A stretch of 64,000 nt of DNA. It comes from CALKZN01 sp050633785 (GTDB lineage Bacteria; Pseudomonadota; Gammaproteobacteria; Arenicellales; Arenicellaceae). A program made the translations under genes and the position numbers. The stretch covers positions 8,033 to 72,032 of the forward strand of contig JBOEHE010000006.1 of NCBI GenBank assembly GCA_050633785.1. The letters are read 5' to 3'. Positions 26,934-35,739 of this stretch are shown piece after piece (the first letter of the stretch is position 1; each line of letters starts with the position of its first letter). Below the pieces are notes generated by a model. The model was not told where the DNA came from. It searched no databases and saw nothing but the letters and a program-made list of their open reading frames with translations.

Positions 26934-26979
26934 AGAGTGGTTCTCAGAAGTCAGGTATAAAAGTTTTCTTAGCCATGAT

Positions 26980-27010
26980 AGGGTAATCTCTACAGTCGCT
27001 GTAGAGACAA
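26980..27010 (-). promoter_or_regulatory. MerR-type operator/promoter of the CDF gene
   Basis: On the minus strand TTGTCT (27010-27005) and TACCCT (26985-26980) are separated by 19 bp, the long spacer that MerR-family activators untwist. A perfect inverted repeat fills the spacer: TCTCTACAG (26987-26995), a 3-nt centre, then CTGTAGAGA (26999-27007). The regulator gene begins at 27018, so the same site should also control its own transcription. Confidence 0.85.
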
Positions 27011-27017
27011 GAGGTTT

Positions 27018-27482
27018 ATGGTACAAAAAGCAAAAACAATCGGTGCATTGTCAAAGCGAACAGGAGTCAAGGTAACAACTATTCGTTATTATGAGTCCAT
27101 AGGTCTGATGTCTGTGCCGGACCGATCTGCAAGTGGGCAACGTATTTATACAGAAGACGCTGCCGAGCGATTGAATTTTATTCGTCATGCACGTGAGCTT
27201 GGTTTTTCCATGGATGTGATACGTGAACTGATCAAATTGCAGATGCAACCAAGCAAAGACTGTGCTGTTGTTGATGAAATCGCAAGGCGTAATTTAACTG
27301 ATGTGCGCCACAGATTGTCGCAATTGAAGGCTCTGGAAAAGGAATTGGAGACTATGATTTCGGCTTGTGCAGGAGGGGCAATCGGTTCCTGTGCTGTTCT
27401 TGGGTGTTTATCGGATCATGAGCAATGTCTTTCAGGGGCACATGAGAAAATAGATCTGATCCTGAAATCCCAGGGTAGCTGA
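27018..27482 (+). CDS. MerR-family heavy-metal regulator (CadR/PbrR/ZntR type)
   Basis: A 154-residue metal-sensing activator. N-terminal winged helix-turn-helix IGALSKRTGVKVTTIRYYES and IRHARELGFSMDVIREL, then the dimerisation helix. Metal-binding cysteines lie at KDCAVVDEI before the helix and in the C-terminal loop ISACAGGAIGSC with further CxxG/QC residues. This spacing fits CadR/PbrR/ZntR sensors of divalent Zn, Cd or Pb rather than CueR. It is divergent from the CDF exporter with a matching operator between them, so Zn/Cd resistance is the inferred role. Confidence 0.88.
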   Translation: MVQKAKTIGALSKRTGVKVTTIRYYESIGLMSVPDRSASGQRIYTEDAAERLNFIRHARELGFSMDVIRELIKLQMQPSKDCAVVDEIARRNLTDVRHRLSQLKALEKELETMISACAGGAIGSCAVLGCLSDHEQCLSGAHEKIDLILKSQGS

Positions 27483-27615
27483 TGTATCGCTGTTACCCAT
27501 GGCAAAGTATAGGGGGCTTTGCTTATGTTTCCTGTGCAGACACAGCCGAATTGTATTTGTTTGTGGATTGCGTGATACTCAATCTAAATCATATTGTTAT
27601 CAACAAAGGTGGGTG

Positions 27616-28227
27616 ATGAGCTTAGACTACATTTTGATGTCTTTAGTTGTGGTTTTACTGCCGGGTGCCGGGGTTCTTTATACTCTGGCAATAGGCCTGG
27701 GTCGAGGTTTTGTGCCTGGTGTTGCAGCGGCTCTGGGGTGTACCTTGGGGATAATTCCAGCGGCTTTAGCAAGTATTGTTGGTCTAGCTACTGTCTTTCA
27801 TAGCAGTGCAATAGCATTTCAAACCATAAAATACCTGGGGGTCATATATTTATTCTATATGGCTTGGAAGGTGCTCAGAGATGATCAAATATTTGATGTT
27901 AGTGAAGATCGGTCTAACTCATCATTTTTGAAAATCGCTACAGATGGAATGTTGTTGAACATATTAAATCCTAAGCTGTCGTTGTTCTTTTTGGCATTCC
28001 TTCCTCAGTTTTTGCCTTCTGGCAGCGAAAGTCCTACGTCAGTATTGCTCATGTTAACAGCCGTGTTCATGCTCTTAACGTTTATCATTTTTGTTGTTTA
28101 TGGTTCTGCTGCGGCTTTTTTACGCAGGCATATCGTCCGTAAGCCGAGTTTAGTTTCATGGTTTAAGAGAGTTTTTGCGGGAACCTTTGGCCTGCTCGGG
28201 CTTAAATTGGCCTTGGCTGAAAAATAA
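27616..28227 (+). CDS. LysE/RhtB-family exporter
   Basis: A 203-residue inner-membrane protein with about six hydrophobic helices. The motif LPGAGVLYTLAIGLGRGF near the N-terminus corresponds to the family's PGP...G.GR..G pattern, and NPKLSLFFLAFLPQF is the second LysE signature. The start at ATG 27616 is preceded by AAAGGTGGG; the frame extends to 27499 without a good ribosome site. Family members export amino acids or similar metabolites; the substrate here is not known. Confidence 0.86.
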   Translation: MSLDYILMSLVVVLLPGAGVLYTLAIGLGRGFVPGVAAALGCTLGIIPAALASIVGLATVFHSSAIAFQTIKYLGVIYLFYMAWKVLRDDQIFDVSEDRSNSSFLKIATDGMLLNILNPKLSLFFLAFLPQFLPSGSESPTSVLLMLTAVFMLLTFIIFVVYGSAAAFLRRHIVRKPSLVSWFKRVFAGTFGLLGLKLALAEK

Positions 28228-28564
28228 AACGTTATGGTCTAGTCTTGTACTTACAGGCAGTGAGTTGTGAGTAATATGTCAATATGAACCGGGTTTATGC
28301 GGCTGGCTGCTGGAAAGCATCTGCTTAAACTGGTGGAATCGAACGGCAAATAATCCGGTCGTTGATGTTATTGGTAATGGTTTTCCAAAGAGTGGTTGTC
28401 AATTCCATAGAATCACGTGTATTGATGTCTAGGCCACTATTGGCGGCCTTTATGCTGTAAATATTCCAGAAAGTTGAGAAAAGTTAACAATTAGATGTAA
28501 CCAAAACACGTTTGGCTCTGTCTATTGTTTAGTTATTGAAAATAAATTAAGTGAGGAGTTTCTA
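28228..28564. other. Intergenic region before the FMN-GOGAT-like operon
   Basis: This 337-nt stretch has no coding region I can support. A small stem AGGCC (28431-28435) / GGCCT (28445-28449) with a short TTT could be a weak terminator. AGGAG at 28554-28558 is the ribosome site for the next gene. I see no convincing -35/-10 pair. Confidence 0.4.
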
Positions 28565-30148
28565 ATGACCATGCGTCAAAAGTTTGTTATTTCTGCTGTC
28601 ATAGTGTCGATAGCGTTATTGTCATTATCATTATTTTCTATGTACTGGTTGTGGGCATTTGTAGTGGTTGCTCCAATCATTTTGTTGGGTATTTATGATA
28701 TGTTTCAAACGAAACACTCAATACGTAGGCTTTACCCGGTACTTGGTCATTTTCGTTATATGCTGGAGTCAGTGAGGCCGGAAATTCAACAGTACTTTGT
28801 AGAATCAAATACTGATGGAACACCCATTTCAAGAGAGTTCAGATCGTTGATTTATCAACGCGCCAAAGGTGATAGGGATACTCGGCCATTTGGTACGATC
28901 TTTGATGTGAATCGCCCAGGTTATGAATGGGTTAATCATTCGTTGCAGCCGAAACATCACACTGATTTTGATCCACGTGTAAAATTCGGTGGGCCGGATT
29001 GTACTAAACCTTATATGGCTTCCCCGCTTAATATTTCGGCGATGAGTTATGGGGCTTTGAGTAAGAATGCCATTATGTCTTTGAATAAAGGAGCCAGGAT
29101 AGGCGGGTTTTCACACAATACCGGTGAAGGCAGCATGAGCCCTTACCACCTCGAACATGGCGGTGATATTGTCTGGCAAATAGGCACTGGCTATTTTGGC
29201 TGTCGTGATGATGATGGCAATTTTAACGAACAAACTTTCAAGGATAATGCATCGAAAGACGTTGTCAAAATGATTGAGATAAAGCTGTCGCAAGGTGCTA
29301 AACCTGGACATGGTGGTATCTTGCCGGCAGCGAAGCTCACAGAGGAAATTGCAAAAATAAGACATGTGCCGATGGGGGCTGATGTGGTTTCACCACCATC
29401 ACATTCAGCATTTTCCACCCCAGTCGAACTGCTTGGTTTTGTGAAAAAGTTGCGTGATTTATCCGGTGGTAAGCCTGTTGGTTTCAAGTTATGTATAGGT
29501 CGACGGGATGAATTTCTGGCTATTTGTAAGGCTATGTTGGACACTGGGATTACCCCTGACTTTATAACGGTTGATGGTGGTGAAGGTGGAACTGGGGCGG
29601 CGCCTACTGAGATGACTAATTCGGTTGGAACGCCGATTCGAGATGCGTTGATCTTTGTCAATAGTGCACTGACTGGTATCGGCTTAAGAGAAAAGATACG
29701 TATCATTGCCTCTGGAAAAATGTTCTCAGCTTTTCATGTGCTCAGAGCAATTGCCTTGGGAGCAGACACGGTTAACTCAGCACGCGGTTTTATGCTTTCT
29801 CTGGGCTGCATTCAAGCACGCACCTGTAACACCGATCATTGCCCAACAGGAATTGCCACACAAAACCCGTCACGCAATAAGGCTATCGTGGTGACGGATA
29901 AAGCCCAGCGAGTGGCAAATTATCACCGCGAAACAATCACTAACCTGGTAGAGCTGGTCGGTGCTGCGGGCTTGGATGGGCTTCATCAACTAGAGTCCTG
30001 GCATATTAATCGGCGCGTGCAAGGTACTGAAGTGAAAAATTATGAGCAACTTTATCCAAGTCTCGCCAATGGTTGCCTGCTTGAAAAAAATACAGTGCCA
30101 GAAGATTGGCAGGGTGATTGGAATAGAGCCAATGCTGTTGCCTGGTAA
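28565..30148 (+). CDS. Membrane-anchored FMN-binding glutamate synthase-like protein
   Basis: A 527-residue protein corresponding to the FMN synthase domain of GltB without the amidotransferase or GXGXG domains. Two N-terminal hydrophobic segments (about residues 8-45) should anchor it in the membrane. The synthase core has SAMSYGALSKNAI, QGAKPGHGGILP, VDGGEGGTGAAPTEM (FMN/phosphate site) and LGCIQARTCNTDHCPTG with the three [3Fe-4S] cysteines. The true reaction of these stand-alone homologues is not settled. It appears to lead an operon with an ALS-type enzyme, an aldehyde dehydrogenase and an antiporter. The bona fide gltB is at 16.5 kb. Confidence 0.88.
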   Translation: MTMRQKFVISAVIVSIALLSLSLFSMYWLWAFVVVAPIILLGIYDMFQTKHSIRRLYPVLGHFRYMLESVRPEIQQYFVESNTDGTPISREFRSLIYQRAKGDRDTRPFGTIFDVNRPGYEWVNHSLQPKHHTDFDPRVKFGGPDCTKPYMASPLNISAMSYGALSKNAIMSLNKGARIGGFSHNTGEGSMSPYHLEHGGDIVWQIGTGYFGCRDDDGNFNEQTFKDNASKDVVKMIEIKLSQGAKPGHGGILPAAKLTEEIAKIRHVPMGADVVSPPSHSAFSTPVELLGFVKKLRDLSGGKPVGFKLCIGRRDEFLAICKAMLDTGITPDFITVDGGEGGTGAAPTEMTNSVGTPIRDALIFVNSALTGIGLREKIRIIASGKMFSAFHVLRAIALGADTVNSARGFMLSLGCIQARTCNTDHCPTGIATQNPSRNKAIVVTDKAQRVANYHRETITNLVELVGAAGLDGLHQLESWHINRRVQGTEVKNYEQLYPSLANGCLLEKNTVPEDWQGDWNRANAVAW

Positions 30149-30230
30149 ATACTGTGCAATCTGACATTTTATTATACGTTTCAGGCAGGTCGTAGGAGTC
30201 CTTGGTGAAAAGTAGCTATTGGAGAACATT

Positions 30231-31871
30231 ATGAAAACAACCGATTTATTTGTACAAGCACTAGAGAATGAGGCTGTTAAAAAAATTTATGGCATTCCAG
30301 GAGAAGAGAACTTGGATTTCATTAACTCCCTCAAGGATTCATCCATTGAGTTAGTCCTGACTCGGCATGAACAAGCCGCAGGGTTTATGGCAGCTACTTA
30401 CGGTCGCTTGACGGGGAAGCCAGGTGTCTGTTTGTCTACCTTGGGTCCTGGTGCTACTAACTTTGTTACTGCGGCAGCCTATGCTCAATTGGGAGCGATG
30501 CCAATGATTATGCTTGCTGGCCAAAAACCGATTCGTAAAAGCAAGCAAGGTCGCTTTCAAATTGTTGATGTCGTAGGTTTGATGAAACCTATTACTAAAT
30601 ATTCTGAACAGATTGTGGATGGGAACAATGTGCCTTCAATGGTACGCGATGCTTTTAGAATAACAATGGAAGAACGCCCTGGGGCTGCTTATCTGGAGTT
30701 GCCTGAGGATATTGCTGCAGAGCAAACAGAGGCTACCATTTTTGATGTTGTTGGTACTCGTCGTCCTGATGCTGATCAGACGGGCATTGATGAGGCTGTG
30801 CGTATGATAGAGGCTGCACAGCGACCATTGATCCTGATAGGTGCGGGGGCTAATCGTAAGCGTACAGGACGGGCTCTGGCCAAATTAATCGACAAAACCG
30901 GGGTCTATTTCTTTAATACTCAGATGGGCAAAGGCGTGGTTGATGAGCGCCATCCACAGTGTATTGGCACTGCAGCATTGTCGAGCAATGATTTTCTGCA
31001 TTGCGCCATAGAGCGTGCTGATCTGATTGTGAATGTGGGTCATGACGTGATTGAGAAACCTCCCTTCTTTATGGAAAAAGGGGGCAAGAAGGTGATTCAT
31101 ATCAACTTTTTTGCAGCTCATATCGACGATGTATACTTTCCACAATTGAATGTGGTGGGCGATATTTCAACCTCCATTGATAAAATTACCGATAAGGTGT
31201 CGATTGATCCAGCACGCGACTTCAGTTATTTCGAGCGTGTCAAGAATGAAGTCGAAAACCATCTGACTAAATATTTCGATGATGATCGTTTTCCAGTATT
31301 GCCACAACGTCTGGTCAATATCTTGCGTCAAAACCTTGGTGATGAAGATATTGTTACTTTGGATAATGGCGTTTACAAAATCTGGTTTGCACGGAACTAC
31401 AAATGCCATTTGCCCAACACTTTGTTGCTGGATAATGCGCTGGCAACAATGGGGGCTGGCTTGCCGTCAGCTATGGCTGCCAAAGAACTTCATCCGGATA
31501 GGAAAGTCGTATCGGTTAACGGTGATGGCGGATTTATGATGAACTCTCAAGAGTTGGAGACTGCTGTCAGAATGAAGCTTGATCTGGTCGTGATCATTCT
31601 CAATGACAGCGCTTATGGCATGATTAAGTGGAAACAGGAAGGCGAGGGCTTTGATAATTTCGGCCTGGATTTTGATAATCCTGATTTCGTTAAATATGCT
31701 GAGAGTTTTGGGGCTATTGGTCATCGTCCCAGTAGTCATGATGAATTTGAAGTCATATTGAATACCGCCTTGAATTCGAAAGGAGTGCATGTCATTGACT
31801 TGCCGGTGGATTATTCCATGAATCATTCAATCCTGAATGTGCTCTTGAAAGAAAGCGCCTGCATCATTTAA
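30231..31871 (+). CDS. Thiamine-diphosphate enzyme, acetolactate synthase-like (AlsS type)
   Basis: A 546-residue ThDP-dependent enzyme. The N-terminal Pyr domain has the catalytic Glu in YGIPGEENLDF, and the C-terminal PP domain has the ThDP-Mg motif GDGGFMMNSQELETAVR ... LNDSAYGMI. The end, PVDYSMNHS, resembles catabolic AlsS. No regulatory IlvN subunit gene is adjacent, which also favours an AlsS-like, valine-insensitive role, but other 2-oxoacid decarboxylase activities remain possible. The ATG at 30231 has GGAG 6 nt upstream and replaces an in-frame start at 30219. The aldehyde dehydrogenase gene follows after 12 nt. Confidence 0.85.
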   Translation: MKTTDLFVQALENEAVKKIYGIPGEENLDFINSLKDSSIELVLTRHEQAAGFMAATYGRLTGKPGVCLSTLGPGATNFVTAAAYAQLGAMPMIMLAGQKPIRKSKQGRFQIVDVVGLMKPITKYSEQIVDGNNVPSMVRDAFRITMEERPGAAYLELPEDIAAEQTEATIFDVVGTRRPDADQTGIDEAVRMIEAAQRPLILIGAGANRKRTGRALAKLIDKTGVYFFNTQMGKGVVDERHPQCIGTAALSSNDFLHCAIERADLIVNVGHDVIEKPPFFMEKGGKKVIHINFFAAHIDDVYFPQLNVVGDISTSIDKITDKVSIDPARDFSYFERVKNEVENHLTKYFDDDRFPVLPQRLVNILRQNLGDEDIVTLDNGVYKIWFARNYKCHLPNTLLLDNALATMGAGLPSAMAAKELHPDRKVVSVNGDGGFMMNSQELETAVRMKLDLVVIILNDSAYGMIKWKQEGEGFDNFGLDFDNPDFVKYAESFGAIGHRPSSHDEFEVILNTALNSKGVHVIDLPVDYSMNHSILNVLLKESACII

Positions 31872-31883
31872 ATCGGAGCCACT

Positions 31884-33275
31884 ATGTCTACTATCACTGT
31901 TACTAATCCTTTTGATGGCTCACAGCTTGCTGAGATACCGAAGCAGTCAGCTGCCGATGTAGAGCTGGCTTTGACAAAAGCCTACCAAACCTTCAATGAA
32001 CGGGAACACTGGTTGGCCGCTTACCAACGTATTGCCATTCTCGAAAAGACAGCGGAACTCATGTCAGAGCAGGTCGAGGAGCTGACGGTGTTGGCCGCTA
32101 AAGAAGGTGGTAAGCCTTATACCGACTCAAAAGTTGAGGTGTTGCGCGCTATTCAAGGAGTTAAGTTAGCTATTGAGCATATTGCGCAGATAAAAGGTGA
32201 ACAGATACCCATGGGGTTGACTCCTGGCTCTGCAAATCGATTGGCTTTTACGCAGCGTGAACCTATTGGTGTTGTGTCCTCAGTCAGTGCGTTCAATCAC
32301 CCGTTGAATTTGATAGTTCATCAAACAGTTCCTGCGATAGCGGTTGGTTGCCCGGTGATTATAAAGCCATCTGATCGCACGCCTTTGTCCTGTTTTCGTT
32401 TTGTGGAAATATTGCATGAAGCTGGTTTGCCAGAGCAGTGGTGCCAGGCCATAGTCTGTGATAATGACGATGCCGAAAAGCTGGTGACGGATGCGCGAGT
32501 GAATTTTTTCTCATTTATTGGTTCAGCCAGAGTTGGTTGGATGTTACGTTCAAAACTGGCTCCTGGCACACGCTGTGCATTGGAACATGGTGGGGCTGCT
32601 CCGGTGATTGTTGATCAATCGGCGGATATAAGTGGGGTTATAGACAGCATACTCAAAGGTGGTTTCTATCATGCAGGGCAGGTCTGTGTATCAGTTCAGC
32701 GTGTTTATGCTCATATGAGTTTGTGTGAAAATCTGGCTAATTTGCTGGCCAGTGGAGCCAACCAGCTTAACGTGGGTGATCCTTTGAAGCCTGAAACAGA
32801 AGTTGGGCCGTTGATAACCACACAGGAAGTCGATCGAGTTGCACAGTGGGTTGATGAGGCGGTTGCTAAAGGGGGAAAAATATTGAGTGGGGGCAAACGT
32901 TTGTCCGATACATGCTATGCCCCTACGGTTATTTTGGATCCACCGGAAGATTGCAAAGTCTCGCAACTGGAGATTTTTGGGCCTGTAGTCTGTGTGTACT
33001 CTTATGAGGATAAAGACGATGTTGTAGCGCGGGCTAACTCGCTGGATGTTGCGTTTCAGGCTGCAGTTTATACGCAGAATCTGGACGATGCCTTGGAGTT
33101 AGGTAATAAGTTGAATGCTACCGCGGTGATGATCAATGATCATACCGCTTTCAGAGTTGATTGGATGCCTTTTGGTGGACGTGATTCTTCTGGCATAGGT
33201 ATGGGGGGAATTCAATATTCCATGCACGAAATGACACGAGATAAAATGTTAGTTATCAAAAGCGACGTTCTATAG
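31884..33275 (+). CDS. NAD(P)-dependent aldehyde dehydrogenase
   Basis: A 463-residue ALDH superfamily enzyme. The oxyanion Asn is in SAFNHPLNLI, the general-base Glu in LEHGGAAPVIV (EHGG instead of the usual ELGG), and the nucleophilic Cys in FYHAGQVCVSVQR. EIFGPVVCVY and PFGGRDSSGIG are further family landmarks. The sequence is nearest in feel to lactaldehyde / phosphonoacetaldehyde / non-phosphorylating GAPDH-like branches, but the substrate cannot be fixed. It is translationally close to the ALS-like gene and 31 nt ahead of the antiporter gene. Confidence 0.87.
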   Translation: MSTITVTNPFDGSQLAEIPKQSAADVELALTKAYQTFNEREHWLAAYQRIAILEKTAELMSEQVEELTVLAAKEGGKPYTDSKVEVLRAIQGVKLAIEHIAQIKGEQIPMGLTPGSANRLAFTQREPIGVVSSVSAFNHPLNLIVHQTVPAIAVGCPVIIKPSDRTPLSCFRFVEILHEAGLPEQWCQAIVCDNDDAEKLVTDARVNFFSFIGSARVGWMLRSKLAPGTRCALEHGGAAPVIVDQSADISGVIDSILKGGFYHAGQVCVSVQRVYAHMSLCENLANLLASGANQLNVGDPLKPETEVGPLITTQEVDRVAQWVDEAVAKGGKILSGGKRLSDTCYAPTVILDPPEDCKVSQLEIFGPVVCVYSYEDKDDVVARANSLDVAFQAAVYTQNLDDALELGNKLNATAVMINDHTAFRVDWMPFGGRDSSGIGMGGIQYSMHEMTRDKMLVIKSDVL

Positions 33276-33306
33276 AGCGGACGAACCTGAGCAGGCAGGA
33301 GAGAGT

Positions 33307-34512
33307 GTGGATATATTAATGGTGTTGATGAGTGCTATTGCGTATGCAATGGTTGCGAAGCGATTATCGCAAACACTGGTCACAGCGCCCATGGTGTTCT
33401 TATTGGTTGGCTTTTTGATGGCCTCAATGGGGGTTATGCCTTCACACGATGCGGAACAACTCTTGCATCTCATAGCTGAGGTTGCACTGATCATTCTGTT
33501 GTTTCTGGATGCGGCCAAGATTGATTTTAAAGCATTACTTGGAGCCAGTATCTGGCCAGTTCGCATGCTATTGATTGGTTTGCCGCTGGCAATGGTATTT
33601 GGCACTTTACTGGCGGCACTTATTTTTCCTGATTATCCAGTCACGCTCATGGCGCTGATTGCGGCGGTGATGGCTCCTACGGACGCTGCTTTGGGCCAGG
33701 CCGTGGTCACCAACAGCAATGTACCTAAAAACGAACGGCAAAGCCTCAGCGTAGAGAGTGGTTTAAATGATGGGTTGGCATTGCCGGTTATTTTGTTTTT
33801 AGCCAGTTTGGTATTTATGCAGGATAATGCTGTATCAGCTGATATTAACTGGTTTGAATTTACCGTATTGCAGCTTGTTCTTGGACCTTTGACGGGCGTT
33901 ATTGTTGGCGGTGGCGGTGCAAAGATGTTTCTATACGCTGAATCACGTGACTTCACCGAACCCGTTTATGAAGGTGTGGCTGTCCTTGCTCTGGCAGGCT
34001 CAGCCTATGTATTGGCGAGCATGGTAGGGGGAAATGGTTTTATTGCTGCTTTTATTGCCGGCTTAGTGTTCGGTGTTTTTGTCAAAGGGCATTGTCGTTT
34101 CATCTATGAGTTTACTGAAAGTGAAGGTCAAATGCTGACCTGGGCTGCATTTCTTTTTATCGGACTGGCATTACTTCCCAAGGCTCTACACTCTCTGGAT
34201 TTGTCGACCTTGTTGTACATATTGGGAAGTCTGTTTGTTGTTCGCCCATTGGCTATTTATATCTCGCTAATAGGAACAACAGCCAGGCCAGTTACCCGCT
34301 TATTCTTCGGTTGGTTTGGCCCTAGGGGACTCGCTACGGCTTTGTTTGCTTTGTTGATAACCCAGCAGATGCAGGATGACTATGTCAGTGCCGTTTTAGC
34401 TGTGGCAATTAATGCGGTTTGGATAAGTGCATTATTGCATGGTTTGAGTGCAAACCTGGGGGCAAGGTGGTATGGTGAAAAATACGGTGACGGCCTTGAA
34501 AAGGCTGAATAG
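33307..34512 (+). CDS. CPA1-family sodium (or cation)/proton antiporter
   Basis: A 401-residue integral membrane protein with about 11-12 hydrophobic helices. The family core motif APTDAALGQ is followed by SLSVESGLNDGLALPVILF, the ND pair expected for CPA1/NhaP exchangers. It starts with GTG at 33307 preceded by AGGAGAG. As the last gene of the FMN-GOGAT-like / ALS-like / ALDH run, it suggests pH or salt homeostasis for the operon, which is an inference from context only. Confidence 0.88.
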   Translation: MDILMVLMSAIAYAMVAKRLSQTLVTAPMVFLLVGFLMASMGVMPSHDAEQLLHLIAEVALIILLFLDAAKIDFKALLGASIWPVRMLLIGLPLAMVFGTLLAALIFPDYPVTLMALIAAVMAPTDAALGQAVVTNSNVPKNERQSLSVESGLNDGLALPVILFLASLVFMQDNAVSADINWFEFTVLQLVLGPLTGVIVGGGGAKMFLYAESRDFTEPVYEGVAVLALAGSAYVLASMVGGNGFIAAFIAGLVFGVFVKGHCRFIYEFTESEGQMLTWAAFLFIGLALLPKALHSLDLSTLLYILGSLFVVRPLAIYISLIGTTARPVTRLFFGWFGPRGLATALFALLITQQMQDDYVSAVLAVAINAVWISALLHGLSANLGARWYGEKYGDGLEKAE

Positions 34513-34652
34513 TGCTTGAGGCCTGTTAAGTTTTACTGATAACTTTCTATAAGGGCCTGGCCGAAATCCTACTTTATTTTTACAAGGGATAACAAACATA
34601 CGCTCGTGAATCCATATTAATGTCGACACGAAAAATTAAATGTTTCTATTAT

Positions 34653-34682
34653 TTGCTTGATAAAATGATATGTTGTAACATA
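34653..34682 (+). promoter_or_regulatory. zur promoter with candidate Zur box
   Basis: A perfect 14-bp palindrome TATGTTGTAACATA (34669-34682) lies 43 nt upstream of the zur start. It covers a plausible -10 (TAACAT, 34676-34681), which is 17 nt from TTGCTT (34653-34658). The TGTT-AACA core resembles gammaproteobacterial Zur boxes, but the centre is shorter than the usual consensus, so assignment to Zur rests partly on position. Confidence 0.6.
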
Positions 34683-34725
34683 ACTAAAATAATTCATAGC
34701 AGTCGCAGTCTTCAAGGTAAATAAT

Positions 34726-35190
34726 ATGAACAAACAAGTGGAGCGCATTATTGATCATGCCGAACAGCACTGTGAGGCTCATGGGGCGCGCTTAACCAGT
34801 AAAAGAAAACAAGTCTTATCCGGCTTGGTGCAGTCTGATAAAGCCTTGTCTGCTTATGAATTGGTTGATTATTGTAAAACTGAATTTGGAGAGCCTATTC
34901 AGGCTATGTCGGTGTATCGAATATTGGACTTTCTTGAAGGGGAGCGTTTGGTTCACAAGTTAAGTCTGGCCAATAAATACGTTGCTTGTTCGCACATCAC
35001 ATGTGATCACGTTCATGATGTACCGCAATTTTTGATATGTAGTCAGTGTCAGAAAGTAGAGGAAGTCAGCATCAGTCAATCGACCATAGCTGAGCTGACC
35101 GCTAATGTGGAGCAAGCGGGATTTTACCTTGCTGGTTTTCAGTTGGAAATGAATTGCCTCTGTGAGAACTGTGTTTCTGAAGCAGCCTGA
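34726..35190 (+). CDS. zur: Fur-family zinc uptake regulator Zur
   Basis: A 154-residue repressor. The N-terminal winged helix (RLTSKRKQVLSGLVQSDKALSAYELVDY ... VYRILDFL) is followed by the dimerisation domain with ICSQCQ and LCENC, two CxxC pairs for the structural zinc, and a His-containing sensor segment CDHVHDVPQF. The wording AYELVDYCK and YRILDFLEGERLVHKL follows Zur rather than Fur. The downstream genes hisI, folE2, ZnuA and ZnuB are typical Zur targets. A palindrome over its promoter suggests autoregulation. Confidence 0.9.
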   Translation: MNKQVERIIDHAEQHCEAHGARLTSKRKQVLSGLVQSDKALSAYELVDYCKTEFGEPIQAMSVYRILDFLEGERLVHKLSLANKYVACSHITCDHVHDVPQFLICSQCQKVEEVSISQSTIAELTANVEQAGFYLAGFQLEMNCLCENCVSEAA

Positions 35191-35283
35191 TTGATAAGAA
35201 CTAATCAGTTAATAGAGAAACTTTGATGAATATGAAACAGGCAATGGTGGATAAAGCTACCCTGAGCCTAAGTGAGAAAACCA

Positions 35284-35703
35284 ATGGGTCGAGCATACTT
35301 TCAAACTCTTGAACAAAGTGTTGATGATATTTCATTGGAGCTTAAAGATGTTATCGATATGCTTGCTTTCAATGAAAAAGGTCTGATTCCAGCCATTGCT
35401 CAGGATGCCATCAACAAAGATATATTGATGATGGCCTGGATGAATAAAGAGGCTTTATACAACACTGTACTCACCCGTAATGTAACTTATTGGTCTCGCA
35501 GTCGAAAAAAAATATGGACCAAGGGAGAAACCAGTGGTCACACTCAATTCCTGGTTTCTATGTCTTTTGATTGTGATGGTGATGCCGTCCTTTGCCAAGT
35601 CAACCAGTCTGGTGCAGCTTGCCATACTGGACGAGCAAATTGCTTTTACCTTGCCGTTGATGTTGAGCAGCGGCAGGTTGTTGCTCAAGCAATGCCCTTA
35701 TAG
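35284..35703 (+). CDS. hisI: Phosphoribosyl-AMP cyclohydrolase (HisI), zinc-island copy
   Basis: Opens the purine ring of PR-AMP in histidine synthesis. The body GLIPAIAQDAINKDILMMAWM ... YWSRSRKKIWTKGETSG is standard HisI. The Mg-binding DCDGD and three zinc cysteines (AVLC, AACHTG, ANCFY) are all kept. It carries about 30 extra N-terminal residues. The ATG at 35284 is preceded by GAGAAAA; a GTG at 35272 is an alternative. Its place between zur and folE2 matches the known class of zinc-starvation hisI paralogues. Whether another hisI lies in the his operon cannot be seen here. Confidence 0.87.
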   Translation: MGRAYFQTLEQSVDDISLELKDVIDMLAFNEKGLIPAIAQDAINKDILMMAWMNKEALYNTVLTRNVTYWSRSRKKIWTKGETSGHTQFLVSMSFDCDGDAVLCQVNQSGAACHTGRANCFYLAVDVEQRQVVAQAMPL

Positions 35704-35739
35704 CATTTATCGATTAACGGATAATTCAGGAGTACTGTT

